From NCBI GenBank assembly GCA_001795035.1, contig MGMW01000103.1:1-25005 (forward strand): 25,005 nucleotides of DNA, in the 5' to 3' direction. Positions within the stretch are counted from its first letter, which is position 1; each line of letters starts with the position of its first letter. The notes under the pieces were generated by a model that saw nothing but the letters and a program-made list of their open reading frames with translations, made no database searches and was not told the DNA's origin. The translations under genes and the position numbers were made by a program. The stretch is from Chloroflexi bacterium RBG_13_53_26. GTDB lineage: Bacteria; Chloroflexota; Dehalococcoidia; UBA2247; RBG-13-53-26. This document shows positions 15,183 to 23,133 of the stretch, piece after piece.

Positions 15183-17052
15183 AAGCAAAAAGGTCAAGGG
15201 AATGAAAAGCAGGGCCTCGAAAACAAACAAACAGGCATCTGTAGCCTCCCAAGCAGGCCTCAAAAGGAAAGCTGAGGCCAAGATCAAGAAGGCCGACAAA
15301 ACAGTGGGGCAGATACCACCAGAAGTTGAGCGCCCGGCGGAGAAAAGGCCGAGAGGTCGGCCTAGAGGTAAGAGCATCAAGATCACAGAGGTCAGATCTT
15401 CAGAAAAGGCCAGAGTCGAAAAGGCTGGCAAGACAGCAGTTCGGATCCCTTCTGAACCTGAGCGCCCGGCGGAGAAAAGGCCGAGAGGTCGGCCTAGAGG
15501 TAAGAGCGTCAAGATCACAGGGGTCAGTCCCACAAAACCCAAAAGCAAGAAGCCGTCCTCTGAGCTTACCTATGCCGGATCGGAGTACTGGTCTTTTGAG
15601 GACATGGGGGCTGGCTCTGAGCCAGAATCGGAGTCGCTGGAGGACATCTACGCCATCACAGCTGATGAAGGAGAAGAGGCAGAGGATGCAGCGTCCAAGT
15701 CACCGGAGAAGGCAGAGAACGCTGCAATCGCGCCTGCAGTGCAGGCAACACCTAAGTTGGCTCTCGATGAACTGGAGATTGCCGATGACCCGGTACGAAT
15801 GTATCTGCGTCAAATCGGCAGGGTGCCTCTCCTCACCGCTGACGAGGAAAAGACTCTGGCTCGAAACAAAGAGGAGAACGACTGCGTCAATGACATAAAA
15901 GAGGAATACTCCCGCAACTCGGGAAGGCCAGCTTCAGCCATCGACATTGTCATTGTTTTGCTGGAGCGGCTGGACCGAACCATCCCGCTTCTCGCGGCAG
16001 TAGAGAAGCACATCTCCCTGACTCCGCACAAGCGTCTGGACAAGAGAATTTCAGATCCTCAGTTGCGAGCCGCCCTCGACAGGGAGCTCGGCGAAGAACT
16101 GATACAAGGTTTATCTCAGTCTTTGGAACAGGGGCCGACCGAAGTGGAGGTTTCACTCAAGGACCTGTCACTTGCCAGTTCACTCCTGCCACCAGATATC
16201 CTCCGTATTATTGGGAAGAAATCGCCAGCCGAACTGAGTAAGCTGGTTCCTGATCCCAACTTCCGCAACAGCCTTCAGCCCTTCGAGGAAGAGCTCCAAG
16301 AGTACTTCGACACCACCGCCTACAAAGGAAGAATAGCAGAGGAACGCCTCGTTGAAGCCAATCTGAGACTGGTGGTCAGCGTGGCCAAGAAATATGCAGA
16401 GCGAGGAATGTCGTTCCTCGACGTCATCCAGGAAGGAAATATAGGCTTGCTCCGTGCCGTGGAGAAATTCGACTACCGACGGGGTTACAAATTCAGCACC
16501 TACGCCACATGGTGGATCCGCCAGTCAATCACTAGAGCCATTGCAGATCAGGCCCGGACCATCCGCATACCTGTACACATGGTGGAGACGATAACCAAAC
16601 TCTACCGGACCACTCGTCGTCTGGCTCAGGAATTCGGGCGCGAACCGACCATCGAGGAGATCAGCGCAGAAATGGAAATGCCTCCGGAAAAGGTAGAGGA
16701 AATCATGAAGATTTCCCAGGAACCCATTTCCCTGGAGACCCCCATCGGCGAGGAAGAGGACAGCCACCTTGGAGACTTCATCGAGGATCGCAAGATAATG
16801 TCTCCTGTCGATACCGCTTCCTACGAGTTGCTCAAAGACCAGATAACCGAAGTGTTGGATACGCTAACGCCGCGGGAGCAAAGGGTACTCAGACTAAGGT
16901 TTGGCCTTGAGGATGGGCGAGCCCGCACCCTTGAAGAGGTGGGCAAGGAGTTCAAGGTAACCCGCGAGCGAATCAGGCAAATCGAAGCCAAAGCACTGCG
17001 CAAGCTGCGTCACCCCACTCGCAGCAGGAGACTGAAGGACTACCTGGAATAA
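15148..17052 (+). CDS. rpoD: Primary RNA polymerase sigma factor with AT-hook N-terminal extension
   Basis: Sigma-70-family housekeeping factor, 634 residues. The conserved regions are complete: 1.2 (DDPVRMYLRQIGRVPLLT, about 212-230), 2.1-2.4 (RLVEANLRLVVSVAKKYA through YATWWIRQSITRAI, about 400-465), region 3 (about 475-545) and 4.1-4.2 (TPREQRVLRLRFG and VTRERIRQIEAKALRKLR, about 573-625). In place of region 1.1 there is a very basic stretch (1-140) with two AT-hook-type motifs, KRPRGRPRGK, in a 44-residue tandem repeat, followed by an acidic segment (about 150-195). AGGAGAGG in the dnaG 3' end is the ribosome binding site. A short GAGG-TTTT-CCTC hairpin (15134-15145) could partly mask it. 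Confidence 0.95.
   Translation: MPNKERAKGQARSKKVKGMKSRASKTNKQASVASQAGLKRKAEAKIKKADKTVGQIPPEVERPAEKRPRGRPRGKSIKITEVRSSEKARVEKAGKTAVRIPSEPERPAEKRPRGRPRGKSVKITGVSPTKPKSKKPSSELTYAGSEYWSFEDMGAGSEPESESLEDIYAITADEGEEAEDAASKSPEKAENAAIAPAVQATPKLALDELEIADDPVRMYLRQIGRVPLLTADEEKTLARNKEENDCVNDIKEEYSRNSGRPASAIDIVIVLLERLDRTIPLLAAVEKHISLTPHKRLDKRISDPQLRAALDRELGEELIQGLSQSLEQGPTEVEVSLKDLSLASSLLPPDILRIIGKKSPAELSKLVPDPNFRNSLQPFEEELQEYFDTTAYKGRIAEERLVEANLRLVVSVAKKYAERGMSFLDVIQEGNIGLLRAVEKFDYRRGYKFSTYATWWIRQSITRAIADQARTIRIPVHMVETITKLYRTTRRLAQEFGREPTIEEISAEMEMPPEKVEEIMKISQEPISLETPIGEEEDSHLGDFIEDRKIMSPVDTASYELLKDQITEVLDTLTPREQRVLRLRFGLEDGRARTLEEVGKEFKVTRERIRQIEAKALRKLRHPTRSRRLKDYLE
15327..15395 (+). repeat. In-frame direct repeat in rpoD, copy 1 (AT-hook)
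   Basis: This 69-bp segment recurs 132 bp downstream with 67 of 69 bases identical. It encodes ERPAEKRPRGRPRGKSIKIT, carrying the RGRP AT-hook core. Weaker protein similarity extends to the whole 44-residue unit. Confidence 0.9.
15459..15527 (+). repeat. In-frame direct repeat in rpoD, copy 2 (AT-hook)
   Basis: Second copy of the 69-bp repeat, differing at two positions, one of which gives Val for Ile in the KSVKIT segment. The 132-bp offset is exactly 44 codons, so the reading frame is kept. Near identity of the DNA as well as the protein suggests recent duplication or gene conversion. Confidence 0.9.
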
Positions 17053-17156
17053 GCAGTTCCCCCCTTTTGGTTTCAATTATGTCAATTAACGCTGGCCCGC
17101 CAGACCGGAAATCCATATAGCCCGGCAGGACAGAGCAGGAGTATTGTCAAGGGGGG

Positions 17157-18482
17157 CTACTTGAAGCTCGACAGCAACCGACGCGCCTTGTTGGAATCGA
17201 GTTGCTTCATCATCTTCTGCACCTGGCGGAACTGATTCAGGAGTTGATTCACATCCTGAGGCATGGTCCCGCTACCCTTGGCAATGCGGCGACGACGACT
17301 GCCATCGATTATCTCGGGGCGCTGGCGCTCTTCTTTGGTCATGGAGAGCACTATTGCCTCTATCTTCTTCAATTTTTTCTCATCCATTCCCTCAGGCAGC
17401 CTACGGGAAAGAGATGACATCCCCGGAACCATGTCCAGCAACTGCGTCAACGAGCCCATCTTCTTCACCTGCTGGAGTTGATCCAGAAAATCCTCCAGAT
17501 CGAAGGTGGCCGTGCGCAGCTTCTTCTCCATATCCTTGGCCCACTTCTCGTCAACCGTCTTCTCCACTTTCTCGATGAGGGTCAGCATATCCCCCATGCC
17601 CAGGATACGGGAAGACATCCTCTCAGGGTAGAAGGGTTCGAGAGCATCGACCTTCTCCCCTGTTCCAATGAACTTGATCGGCACTCCAGTGACCGACCTG
17701 ATAGAGAGGGCTGCGCCGCCTCTGGCATCGCCATCCATCTTAGTCAGTATCAAGCCAGTTAACCCCACCTTGGTATTGAATTCCTCGGCCACCCGCACTG
17801 CCTCCTGACCTGTCATGGCGTCTACCACCAGCAGCACCTCAGAAGGCTGTAACACCTTCTTGACCTCTACCAGCTCTTTCATCAGCGCCTCATCAATGTG
17901 GAGGCGGCCCTGAGTATCCACCACAATCCAACTGGCAGCCAGTTCACTTGCCCGCTCTATGGCATGGCCACAGATACTCGCCGGTGCAGCTTTTTGATCC
18001 TCAGCGTAGACGGGTATGTCAAGCTGCTTGCCTAGGACAACAAGCTGTTCTATAGCCGCCGGCCGGCGGGTGTCAGCGGCCACCAGCAGAGGGCGCTGCC
18101 CTGAACGCCTTAAGTGCAGTCCCAGCTTCGCCGCCGTGGTCGTTTTGCCGCTGCCCTGAAGGCCCACTAGCATCAAAACAGAGGGAGGATGACCAGCAGG
18201 GGCCAGCGTGCTCTGCCCGCCACCCAGGATAGTCGTAAGCTCTTCATGGACGATTTTCACCACCTGCTGCGTCGGGGTCAGGCTCTGCATAACCTGGCTG
18301 GTAAGCACTCGCTCCCTCACCCTGGTAGTGAACTCCTTCACCACCTTCAGGTTAACGTCTGCCTCCAGGAGCGCCAGCCTTACCTGGCGCATTGCCTCAT
18401 CCACATCCTTCTCAGTCAGCCCGCCCTTGCCGCTCAGCTTCTTGAAGACATTCCCTATCTTTTCCGAGAGAAGCTCAAACAT
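17157..18482 (-). CDS. ffh: Signal recognition particle protein, SRP54 homologue
   Basis: GTPase that binds signal sequences of nascent membrane proteins together with SRP RNA and docks with FtsY. The 441 residues cover the N domain (1-95), the G domain and the M domain (about 300-441). GTPase motifs are GLQGSGKTT (107-115), DTRRPAA (137-143), DTQGR (189-193) and TKMDGDARGG (247-256). The third normally reads DTAGR; here the Ala is Gln. The M domain holds the RNA-binding SRRRRIAKGSGT segment and ends QVQKMMKQ. It converges with rpoD across a 104-bp gap with no clear intrinsic terminator. A possible -10 (TAAAAT, 18539-18534) lies upstream with a poor -35. Confidence 0.96.
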   Translation of the reverse strand: MFELLSEKIGNVFKKLSGKGGLTEKDVDEAMRQVRLALLEADVNLKVVKEFTTRVRERVLTSQVMQSLTPTQQVVKIVHEELTTILGGGQSTLAPAGHPPSVLMLVGLQGSGKTTTAAKLGLHLRRSGQRPLLVAADTRRPAAIEQLVVLGKQLDIPVYAEDQKAAPASICGHAIERASELAASWIVVDTQGRLHIDEALMKELVEVKKVLQPSEVLLVVDAMTGQEAVRVAEEFNTKVGLTGLILTKMDGDARGGAALSIRSVTGVPIKFIGTGEKVDALEPFYPERMSSRILGMGDMLTLIEKVEKTVDEKWAKDMEKKLRTATFDLEDFLDQLQQVKKMGSLTQLLDMVPGMSSLSRRLPEGMDEKKLKKIEAIVLSMTKEERQRPEIIDGSRRRRIAKGSGTMPQDVNQLLNQFRQVQKMMKQLDSNKARRLLSSFK

Positions 18483-18750
18483 CTCTGTCTACCTCTGCAC
18501 TCCCAATTTGAACGAGAGCGTAATGTAATTACCATTTTAGCCTTCAGCGATCGAAAAGAGAAGCTGGCTGGTACTTGAACGAAGCAGAAGAAACCCACGG
18601 AGCTGCGCAATGATACTATTCAGTGGGTCTTGCTGGTAACACCTTGGCCGGTCTCAGAATCAAGGGTGATTCCTAAGCTGTCCCGTTTCCTTCTCTGTGC
18701 TTCGCGGCAGCGCTAGACTGGCATCGACCCTTTTGGTTAGTGCGTCCCCT
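18483..18750. other. Intergenic region upstream of ffh
   Basis: 268 bp between ffh and the small orphan gene, both on the minus strand. Apart from the weak ffh -10 candidate (18539-18534) I see no tRNA, SRP RNA or convincing ORF. ACCCAC and GTGGGT flank a loop near 18593-18638, too weak to call. Confidence 0.4.
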
Positions 18751-19029
18751 TTACATAGCCCAGGTCAGGGTCCCCGATTCAAGGTGTTTGATGAGATGCT
18801 GTGTGGTCATCCTCTCGGCAATATCCTTCACATCATCTGGCATGTCTTGATGAGAGAAGAGCATGACCAATTCCCCTGAGTCGCCGAACACACATGCCTG
18901 CGGTTCGCCCATCATTCGGACGAATGCCGTAGCCACTTCGTCCTCAAGTTCAACGGCCTTGTCCCCATCCTTCGGCCAAACATGCACCAGGGTTTTGCCG
19001 TTCAAGGTAAGATCCACGCTACAGCGCAT
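18751..19029 (-). CDS. Small conserved-looking hypothetical protein (92 aa)
   Basis: Unrecognised 92-residue acidic protein. A good ribosome binding site (AGGGAG, 8 nt before the ATG) supports real translation. It begins MRCSVDLTLNGKTLVHVWP and has no signal peptide or membrane segment. A central acidic helix-like part (ELEDEVATAFVRMMG) and a second one (MPDDVKDIAERMTTQHLIKHLE) suggest a small soluble alpha/beta fold. It has its own promoter candidate (19241-19212) and a leader of about 175 nt with strong secondary structure. I assign no function. Confidence 0.65.
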   Translation of the reverse strand: MRCSVDLTLNGKTLVHVWPKDGDKAVELEDEVATAFVRMMGEPQACVFGDSGELVMLFSHQDMPDDVKDIAERMTTQHLIKHLESGTLTWAM

Positions 19030-19118
19030 TTTTCACTCCCTGCAATCTAAGACACGGATCAGAAACTCTCTATGAATACCGAGCACAACTTGCTGCACAG
19101 GTGATATAATGGAATCAG

Positions 19119-19173
19119 GGGCTGGTGGTTTACCCTCCTTTGCAGTGGCATCTCCTGCTACACCCACCAGCCC
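19119..19173 (-). promoter_or_regulatory. Structured 5' leader upstream of the 92-aa gene
   Basis: GGGCTGGTGG and CCACCAGCCC, a perfect 10-bp inverted repeat, enclose 35 nt. The loop holds a further small GCAG/CTGC hairpin on the minus-strand reading. No T-run follows, so it is not an intrinsic terminator. It lies in the predicted leader between the promoter and the gene start. It does not match a riboswitch class that I can identify. Confidence 0.45.
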
Positions 19174-19211
19174 TCACCCCGCTATTGACTTCCCTTGACC
19201 ATCCGCTTGAT

Positions 19212-19241
19212 TGTGTAGCACACGGATTCAAACATTGTCAA
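19212..19241 (-). promoter_or_regulatory. Promoter candidate for the 92-aa gene
   Basis: On the minus strand a perfect TTGACA (19241-19236) is followed after 18 bp by TACACA (19217-19212), preceded by TGC as in extended -10 elements. Transcription would begin near 19205 and run into the structured leader. A 22-bp palindrome, CACACA-N10-TGTGTG (19250-19271), lies just upstream and could be an activator site. The rest of the 404-bp gap (19030-19433) shows only a 6-bp GGCTTC/GAAGCC hairpin (19330-19346), about 90 nt after the HD gene stop and without a T-run. Confidence 0.5.
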
Positions 19242-19433
19242 CACAAAATCACACATGAAGCCTCTTGTGTGCTCAAATCAGCTTAAGAATGACATGAAAA
19301 TGTAACATTCGACCACACTTCAGAGCGCAGGCTTCTGAGAGAAGCCATCCATAGTTGGAAGAGAATAAGGGGGCACACGCCTCATCTACAATAACACACC
19401 CTCATTGCAGGATGGAAGGTGACAGAGGCAAGC

Positions 19434-19985
19434 CTACAATCCCAGGTCGCTGGCAACCCCCTTCACGGCATTGAGTCCCAGGCTGACGAACTCCTCTAGA
19501 TCCAAGTCGATCTGCTGGCACGAAGCAATGATCTCTCTATTCGCTCCAGCGGCAAAGCGCTTCTCCCTGAAGCGTTTCATCAGGGATTCACTTGTGAGCC
19601 CTGCCAGGCTCTTGTCTGAACGAACCAGAGCCGCTGCCGTGATCAGGCCAGTGAGGGGATCAGCACAGAAAAGAGCTTTGTCGAGGAGGGTCTCACAGGG
19701 TACACCGTGGGCTTCATTGTGACAGAGAATAGCATGACACATGGCCTCTGAAGCCCCCATCTCCCTGGCCAGATCAGCTCCAAGCTTGCTGTGGCTTTGG
19801 GGTTCGTGCTCCGTCAGCTCTACATCGATGTCGTGCAAGAGGCCAACCAATCCCCACTCTTTCTCATCCTGGCCTAGTCTCCGTGCCAGGGCCTTCATGA
19901 TAGTTTCGGTGGCCAGCATGTGCTTGATGAGGTTGGCATTCTGTACCCTGGCTCGAACCAAGGTGAGGACCACTTCCCGTTCCAT
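19434..19985 (-). CDS. HD-superfamily predicted hydrolase
   Basis: A 183-residue HD-domain protein of the small stand-alone type. The metal ligands follow the H...HD...D pattern: H22 in LIKHMLATE, H51-D52 in GLLHDIDVE, and D109 in LFCADPLTGLITA, with an extra CHNEAHG motif near 90. This resembles the predicted HD hydrolase family that often acts on nucleotides or phosphoesters. The start ATG at 19985 follows GGTGGG. It lies 10 nt after the purL stop, so it is the last gene of the secD-secF-purL transcript. The substrate is unknown. Confidence 0.82.
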   Translation of the reverse strand: MEREVVLTLVRARVQNANLIKHMLATETIMKALARRLGQDEKEWGLVGLLHDIDVELTEHEPQSHSKLGADLAREMGASEAMCHAILCHNEAHGVPCETLLDKALFCADPLTGLITAAALVRSDKSLAGLTSESLMKRFREKRFAAGANREIIASCQQIDLDLEEFVSLGLNAVKGVASDLGL

Positions 19986-19995
19986 TGGCCCACCT

Positions 19996-22203
19996 CTAGG
20001 GAGAACCCCTCAATGCCCTCTCCAGCCCATGACGCCAGGCTGTGCCGATGTCGTCCAGAGGCAGATCAACGAGCCCCTCAATGATGATCTTCCTACCCCC
20101 CACCACCCCCAGCTTCGTCAACTTCACCCCATGCCGGGCAGCCATCTTCTTCACATCAGCCACCTTGTTCGACGATACTGAGACCACGATCCTCGACGGG
20201 GCCTCACCGAATAGAGCCTCATCCAATCTTCCCTTGATCGGCCAACCTCCTCGAAAACCCACGCTCCCCATTATGCAGCACTCAGCCAAGGCAATTGCCA
20301 ATCCTCCATCGGAGCAGTCATGGGCAGACTTGACGACACCTTTCCGAATCAATGAAAGGCAGCAGTGCTGTACCCTTTTCTCCTGGTCAAGGTCTATTAT
20401 GGGCCTGCCTGACACCAGACCGTGTATCAGTTCCAGGTATTCGCTCCCCGCCAGACCACCCTCATCCACACTCCCCAGCAGGAAGACCACGTCACCCTCA
20501 TCCTTGAATCCGCTGGTACAATAGCGGTCGATATCCTCAATCAGACCCACCATGCCCACCACGGGGGTGGGATAGACAGCCCTGCCCTTGGTCTCGTTGT
20601 AGAGGCTGACATTGCCACTGATGACAGGGGTATTTAGCCGGCGGCAGGCTGCCGCCATTCCCCTGATACACTCCTTAAGCTGATAGTAGATGTCAGGCCT
20701 CTCCGGGTTACCCATGTTGAGGCAATCGGTGACAGCTAGAGGCTCTGCACCAGTGCAAACCAGATTGCGGGCCGCTTCCGCCACCGCCATGGCCCCCCCA
20801 TGGTAAGGATCGAGATAGCAGTACCGTCCGTTCCCATCGGTGGTCAGGGAAATGGCCTTCCTGGTGTCCTTGAGGCGCAGCACCGCAGCATCGCCGCCGG
20901 GAGGCACTACGGTATTGGTCTGCACCTGATGGTCATACTGACGGTAGATCCACTCCTTGCTGGCGATGTTGGAGCTATCGAGTAGTTTAAGCAGAATCGG
21001 CTGGCATTTCTCCGGCGCAAGGTCGGGAATAGTGCTCAAGTCAAAGCCCTGTAGTTTGCTCAGCCACCCCGGTTTGCGGGTGGCTACGCGATACATCGGA
21101 GGCTCCATCAACTGTTGCACCGGCACCTCGGCCACTATCGTGCCTCCCTCTCTGATGCGCGCCACGCCATCATCGGTGACCTGCCCAATGATGTCCGAAT
21201 GCAGATCCCACCGATCAAAAAGCGATTTGACCTTGCTCTCGTATCCCTTCTTCACCACCACCAGCATCCTCTCCTGGGACTCGGATAGCATCACCTCATA
21301 GGAGTTCATCCCCTCTTCGCGGCGGGGTACCTTGGCCGTATCAAGATCTATGCCGCTCCCGGTTCTGGAGGCGCACTCCACAGAGGCGCTGGTCAGTCCC
21401 GCGGCACCAAGGTCCTGCACCCCTACGATCCAGTCGGTTTCAGCCAGCTCCAGACAGGCTTCGATAAGCAACTTCTCCAAAAAAGGATTCCCCACCTGCA
21501 CGGCGGAGCGCAGCTCCTTCTGTTCCTCAAAAGTCCGCGACGCTAGGCCGGAGGCGCCATGAAGTCCATCACGACCGGTGTCTGCCCCTACCAGCATCAA
21601 GAGGTTGCCGGCACCGCCAGCTCTTGCTTTGACCAGTCGATCACTCCTCACGATGCCCACGCACATAGCGTTGACCAGAGGGTTGTCCGAATAGGCAGGG
21701 GAAAAGCAGATCTCACCACCGACATCGGGGATGCCCAGACAATTGCCATAGGCCGCGATACCCCCCACCACACCATTGAAGAGATAGCGATTGCGGGGCT
21801 CCTTCAGAGGCCCGAACCTTAACGAGTTGAGCAGGGCAATGGGACGCGCTCCCATGGTGAAGATATCCCTCACGATCCCACCCACCCCAGTGGCTGCCCC
21901 CTGGAACGGCTCTATGGCCGACGGGTGGTTGTGTGACTCCATCTTCATCACCACTGCCAACCCATCCCCAATGTCTACCGCTCCCGCATTCTCTTCACCC
22001 GGCTCAACCAGAACCCGCCTGCTCTTCGTTGGGAAAAGCTTCAGCAGAAGCTTGGAGTGCTTGTAGCCGCAGTGCTCGCTCCACAGCGAGCCGAACAGCC
22101 CCAGCTCCACAGCGCTGGGCTCCCGGCCGAGCTTCTGCACGATGAGCTGGTATTCCGATTCACTGAGAGCAACTTCGTCGAGGACTTCTTTGGAGACAGG
22201 CAT
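19996..22203 (-). CDS. purL: Phosphoribosylformylglycinamidine synthase subunit II
   Basis: ATP-dependent step of purine biosynthesis that converts FGAR to FGAM. The 735-residue size marks the small PurL type, which needs separate PurQ and PurS; neither is in this window. Motifs: SLWSEHCGYKHSK (about 40-52), the ATP/substrate block MESHNHPSAIEPFQGAATGVGG, GARPIALLNSLRFG, VQDLGAAGLTSASVE, and HDCSDGGLAIALAE near 600. The ATG lies 9 nt after the secF stop, with AGGGG from the stop region serving as ribosome binding site. Placement behind secDF rather than in a pur cluster is unusual. Confidence 0.96.
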   Translation of the reverse strand: MPVSKEVLDEVALSESEYQLIVQKLGREPSAVELGLFGSLWSEHCGYKHSKLLLKLFPTKSRRVLVEPGEENAGAVDIGDGLAVVMKMESHNHPSAIEPFQGAATGVGGIVRDIFTMGARPIALLNSLRFGPLKEPRNRYLFNGVVGGIAAYGNCLGIPDVGGEICFSPAYSDNPLVNAMCVGIVRSDRLVKARAGGAGNLLMLVGADTGRDGLHGASGLASRTFEEQKELRSAVQVGNPFLEKLLIEACLELAETDWIVGVQDLGAAGLTSASVECASRTGSGIDLDTAKVPRREEGMNSYEVMLSESQERMLVVVKKGYESKVKSLFDRWDLHSDIIGQVTDDGVARIREGGTIVAEVPVQQLMEPPMYRVATRKPGWLSKLQGFDLSTIPDLAPEKCQPILLKLLDSSNIASKEWIYRQYDHQVQTNTVVPPGGDAAVLRLKDTRKAISLTTDGNGRYCYLDPYHGGAMAVAEAARNLVCTGAEPLAVTDCLNMGNPERPDIYYQLKECIRGMAAACRRLNTPVISGNVSLYNETKGRAVYPTPVVGMVGLIEDIDRYCTSGFKDEGDVVFLLGSVDEGGLAGSEYLELIHGLVSGRPIIDLDQEKRVQHCCLSLIRKGVVKSAHDCSDGGLAIALAECCIMGSVGFRGGWPIKGRLDEALFGEAPSRIVVSVSSNKVADVKKMAARHGVKLTKLGVVGGRKIIIEGLVDLPLDDIGTAWRHGLERALRGSP

Positions 22204-22212
22204 GTTGTACCC

Positions 22213-23133
22213 CTAAGCCTTGTGTCTCCGGAGCAGGGGTATTCGGGGGATGATTCTGGACCATTCTCGATGTTCCCACATCAACAGCAGCGTGCCGGCG
22301 ACGAAGATGGAGCTGTAAGTGCCAGCCACGATGCCGACAAACATGGCCATAAGAAAGGCGCGGATAGGCCCGCCGACGATGAGGTAGACGGCCAGCACGG
22401 CCAGCACTGTCGTGATAGAGGTGTTTAGTGACCGTGCCAAGGTTTCAGTGATGCTGAAGTTGACAGTGCTGTCATAGTCAACTCCTATGCCCCTGGCTTT
22501 GTTCTCCCGAATGCGGTCCAGAACTACAATGGTATCATTGACGCTATAGCCGATAATGGCCAGGATGGCTGTAACAAACATGGGGTCGATCTCCCACCCA
22601 AGTGTCCTCCCGAAAATTGAGAATATCCCCAGAGTCACTACAAGGTTGAATACCAGGGCCGCCACGGCAGCGGTGCCGTAACGGAAGGGGCTGGGCACTT
22701 TGCGGAAGGCCCAGGTGATGTAGAGCAGCATGGCCACAATGGCCACGCCCATGGCTATGGCAGCGTTGCGTACCGTCTCGGTGGCAATGGCAGCAGAAAC
22801 AGAGTCGAATTCCTCCACTGTGCCTAGGTTGTTCAACTCACCCCTCAATTGTTCCTGTTCTTCATCACTAAGTTCCCCAACTCGAATGAAGTACTCACCC
22901 TCACCAAGACCCTGGATCACCGCCTGACCGTACCCCAATTCAGAAAGCTTATCCCGAACCTGGCCGATAGTCAGTGTTTCGCCCTCTTTGGGACCAAGGG
23001 TTATCGATATTCCCGCTTTGAAATCAATGCCATATTTGAGCCCGCCGGGGACAACCGCTGAGATGATGCCAAAGATAATGACTATGGCTGCAGCGAGCAG
23101 GAACCAGTGTCTCTTGGCTGCAAAGCTAAACAT
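22213..23133 (-). CDS. secF: Protein translocase subunit SecF
   Basis: Membrane partner of SecD in the Sec translocon, which uses the proton gradient to help pull proteins across. The 306-residue protein has an N-terminal membrane segment (about 9-30), the GIDFKAG motif at the start of the extracytoplasmic domain (family usually GxDFxGG), and five further helices. The fourth-helix signature AIIGYSVNDTIVVLDRIREN and the ARSLNTSITT segment are clear. Its ATG overlaps the secD stop by 8 bp, so the two are translationally coupled. Confidence 0.96.
   Translation of the reverse strand: MFSFAAKRHWFLLAAAIVIIFGIISAVVPGGLKYGIDFKAGISITLGPKEGETLTIGQVRDKLSELGYGQAVIQGLGEGEYFIRVGELSDEEQEQLRGELNNLGTVEEFDSVSAAIATETVRNAAIAMGVAIVAMLLYITWAFRKVPSPFRYGTAAVAALVFNLVVTLGIFSIFGRTLGWEIDPMFVTAILAIIGYSVNDTIVVLDRIRENKARGIGVDYDSTVNFSITETLARSLNTSITTVLAVLAVYLIVGGPIRAFLMAMFVGIVAGTYSSIFVAGTLLLMWEHREWSRIIPRIPLLRRHKA

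Noticed and set aside
15326..15898. 190-aa plus-strand ORF overlapping rpoD
   Set aside because: Alternate frame made open by the arginine/lysine-rich repeat; no start signals of its own.
17053..17156. Bidirectional terminator between rpoD and ffh
   Set aside because: CCCCCCTT and AAGGGGGG flank the gap, but the loop is about 80 nt and no hairpin with a T-run is present on either strand.
18541..18750. SRP RNA gene next to ffh
   Set aside because: I do not see the conserved tetraloop and asymmetric-loop sequences of SRP RNA on either strand.
19330..19346. GGCTTC/GAAGCC hairpin as terminator of the sec-pur operon
   Set aside because: The stem is only 6 bp and no T-run follows on the minus strand.
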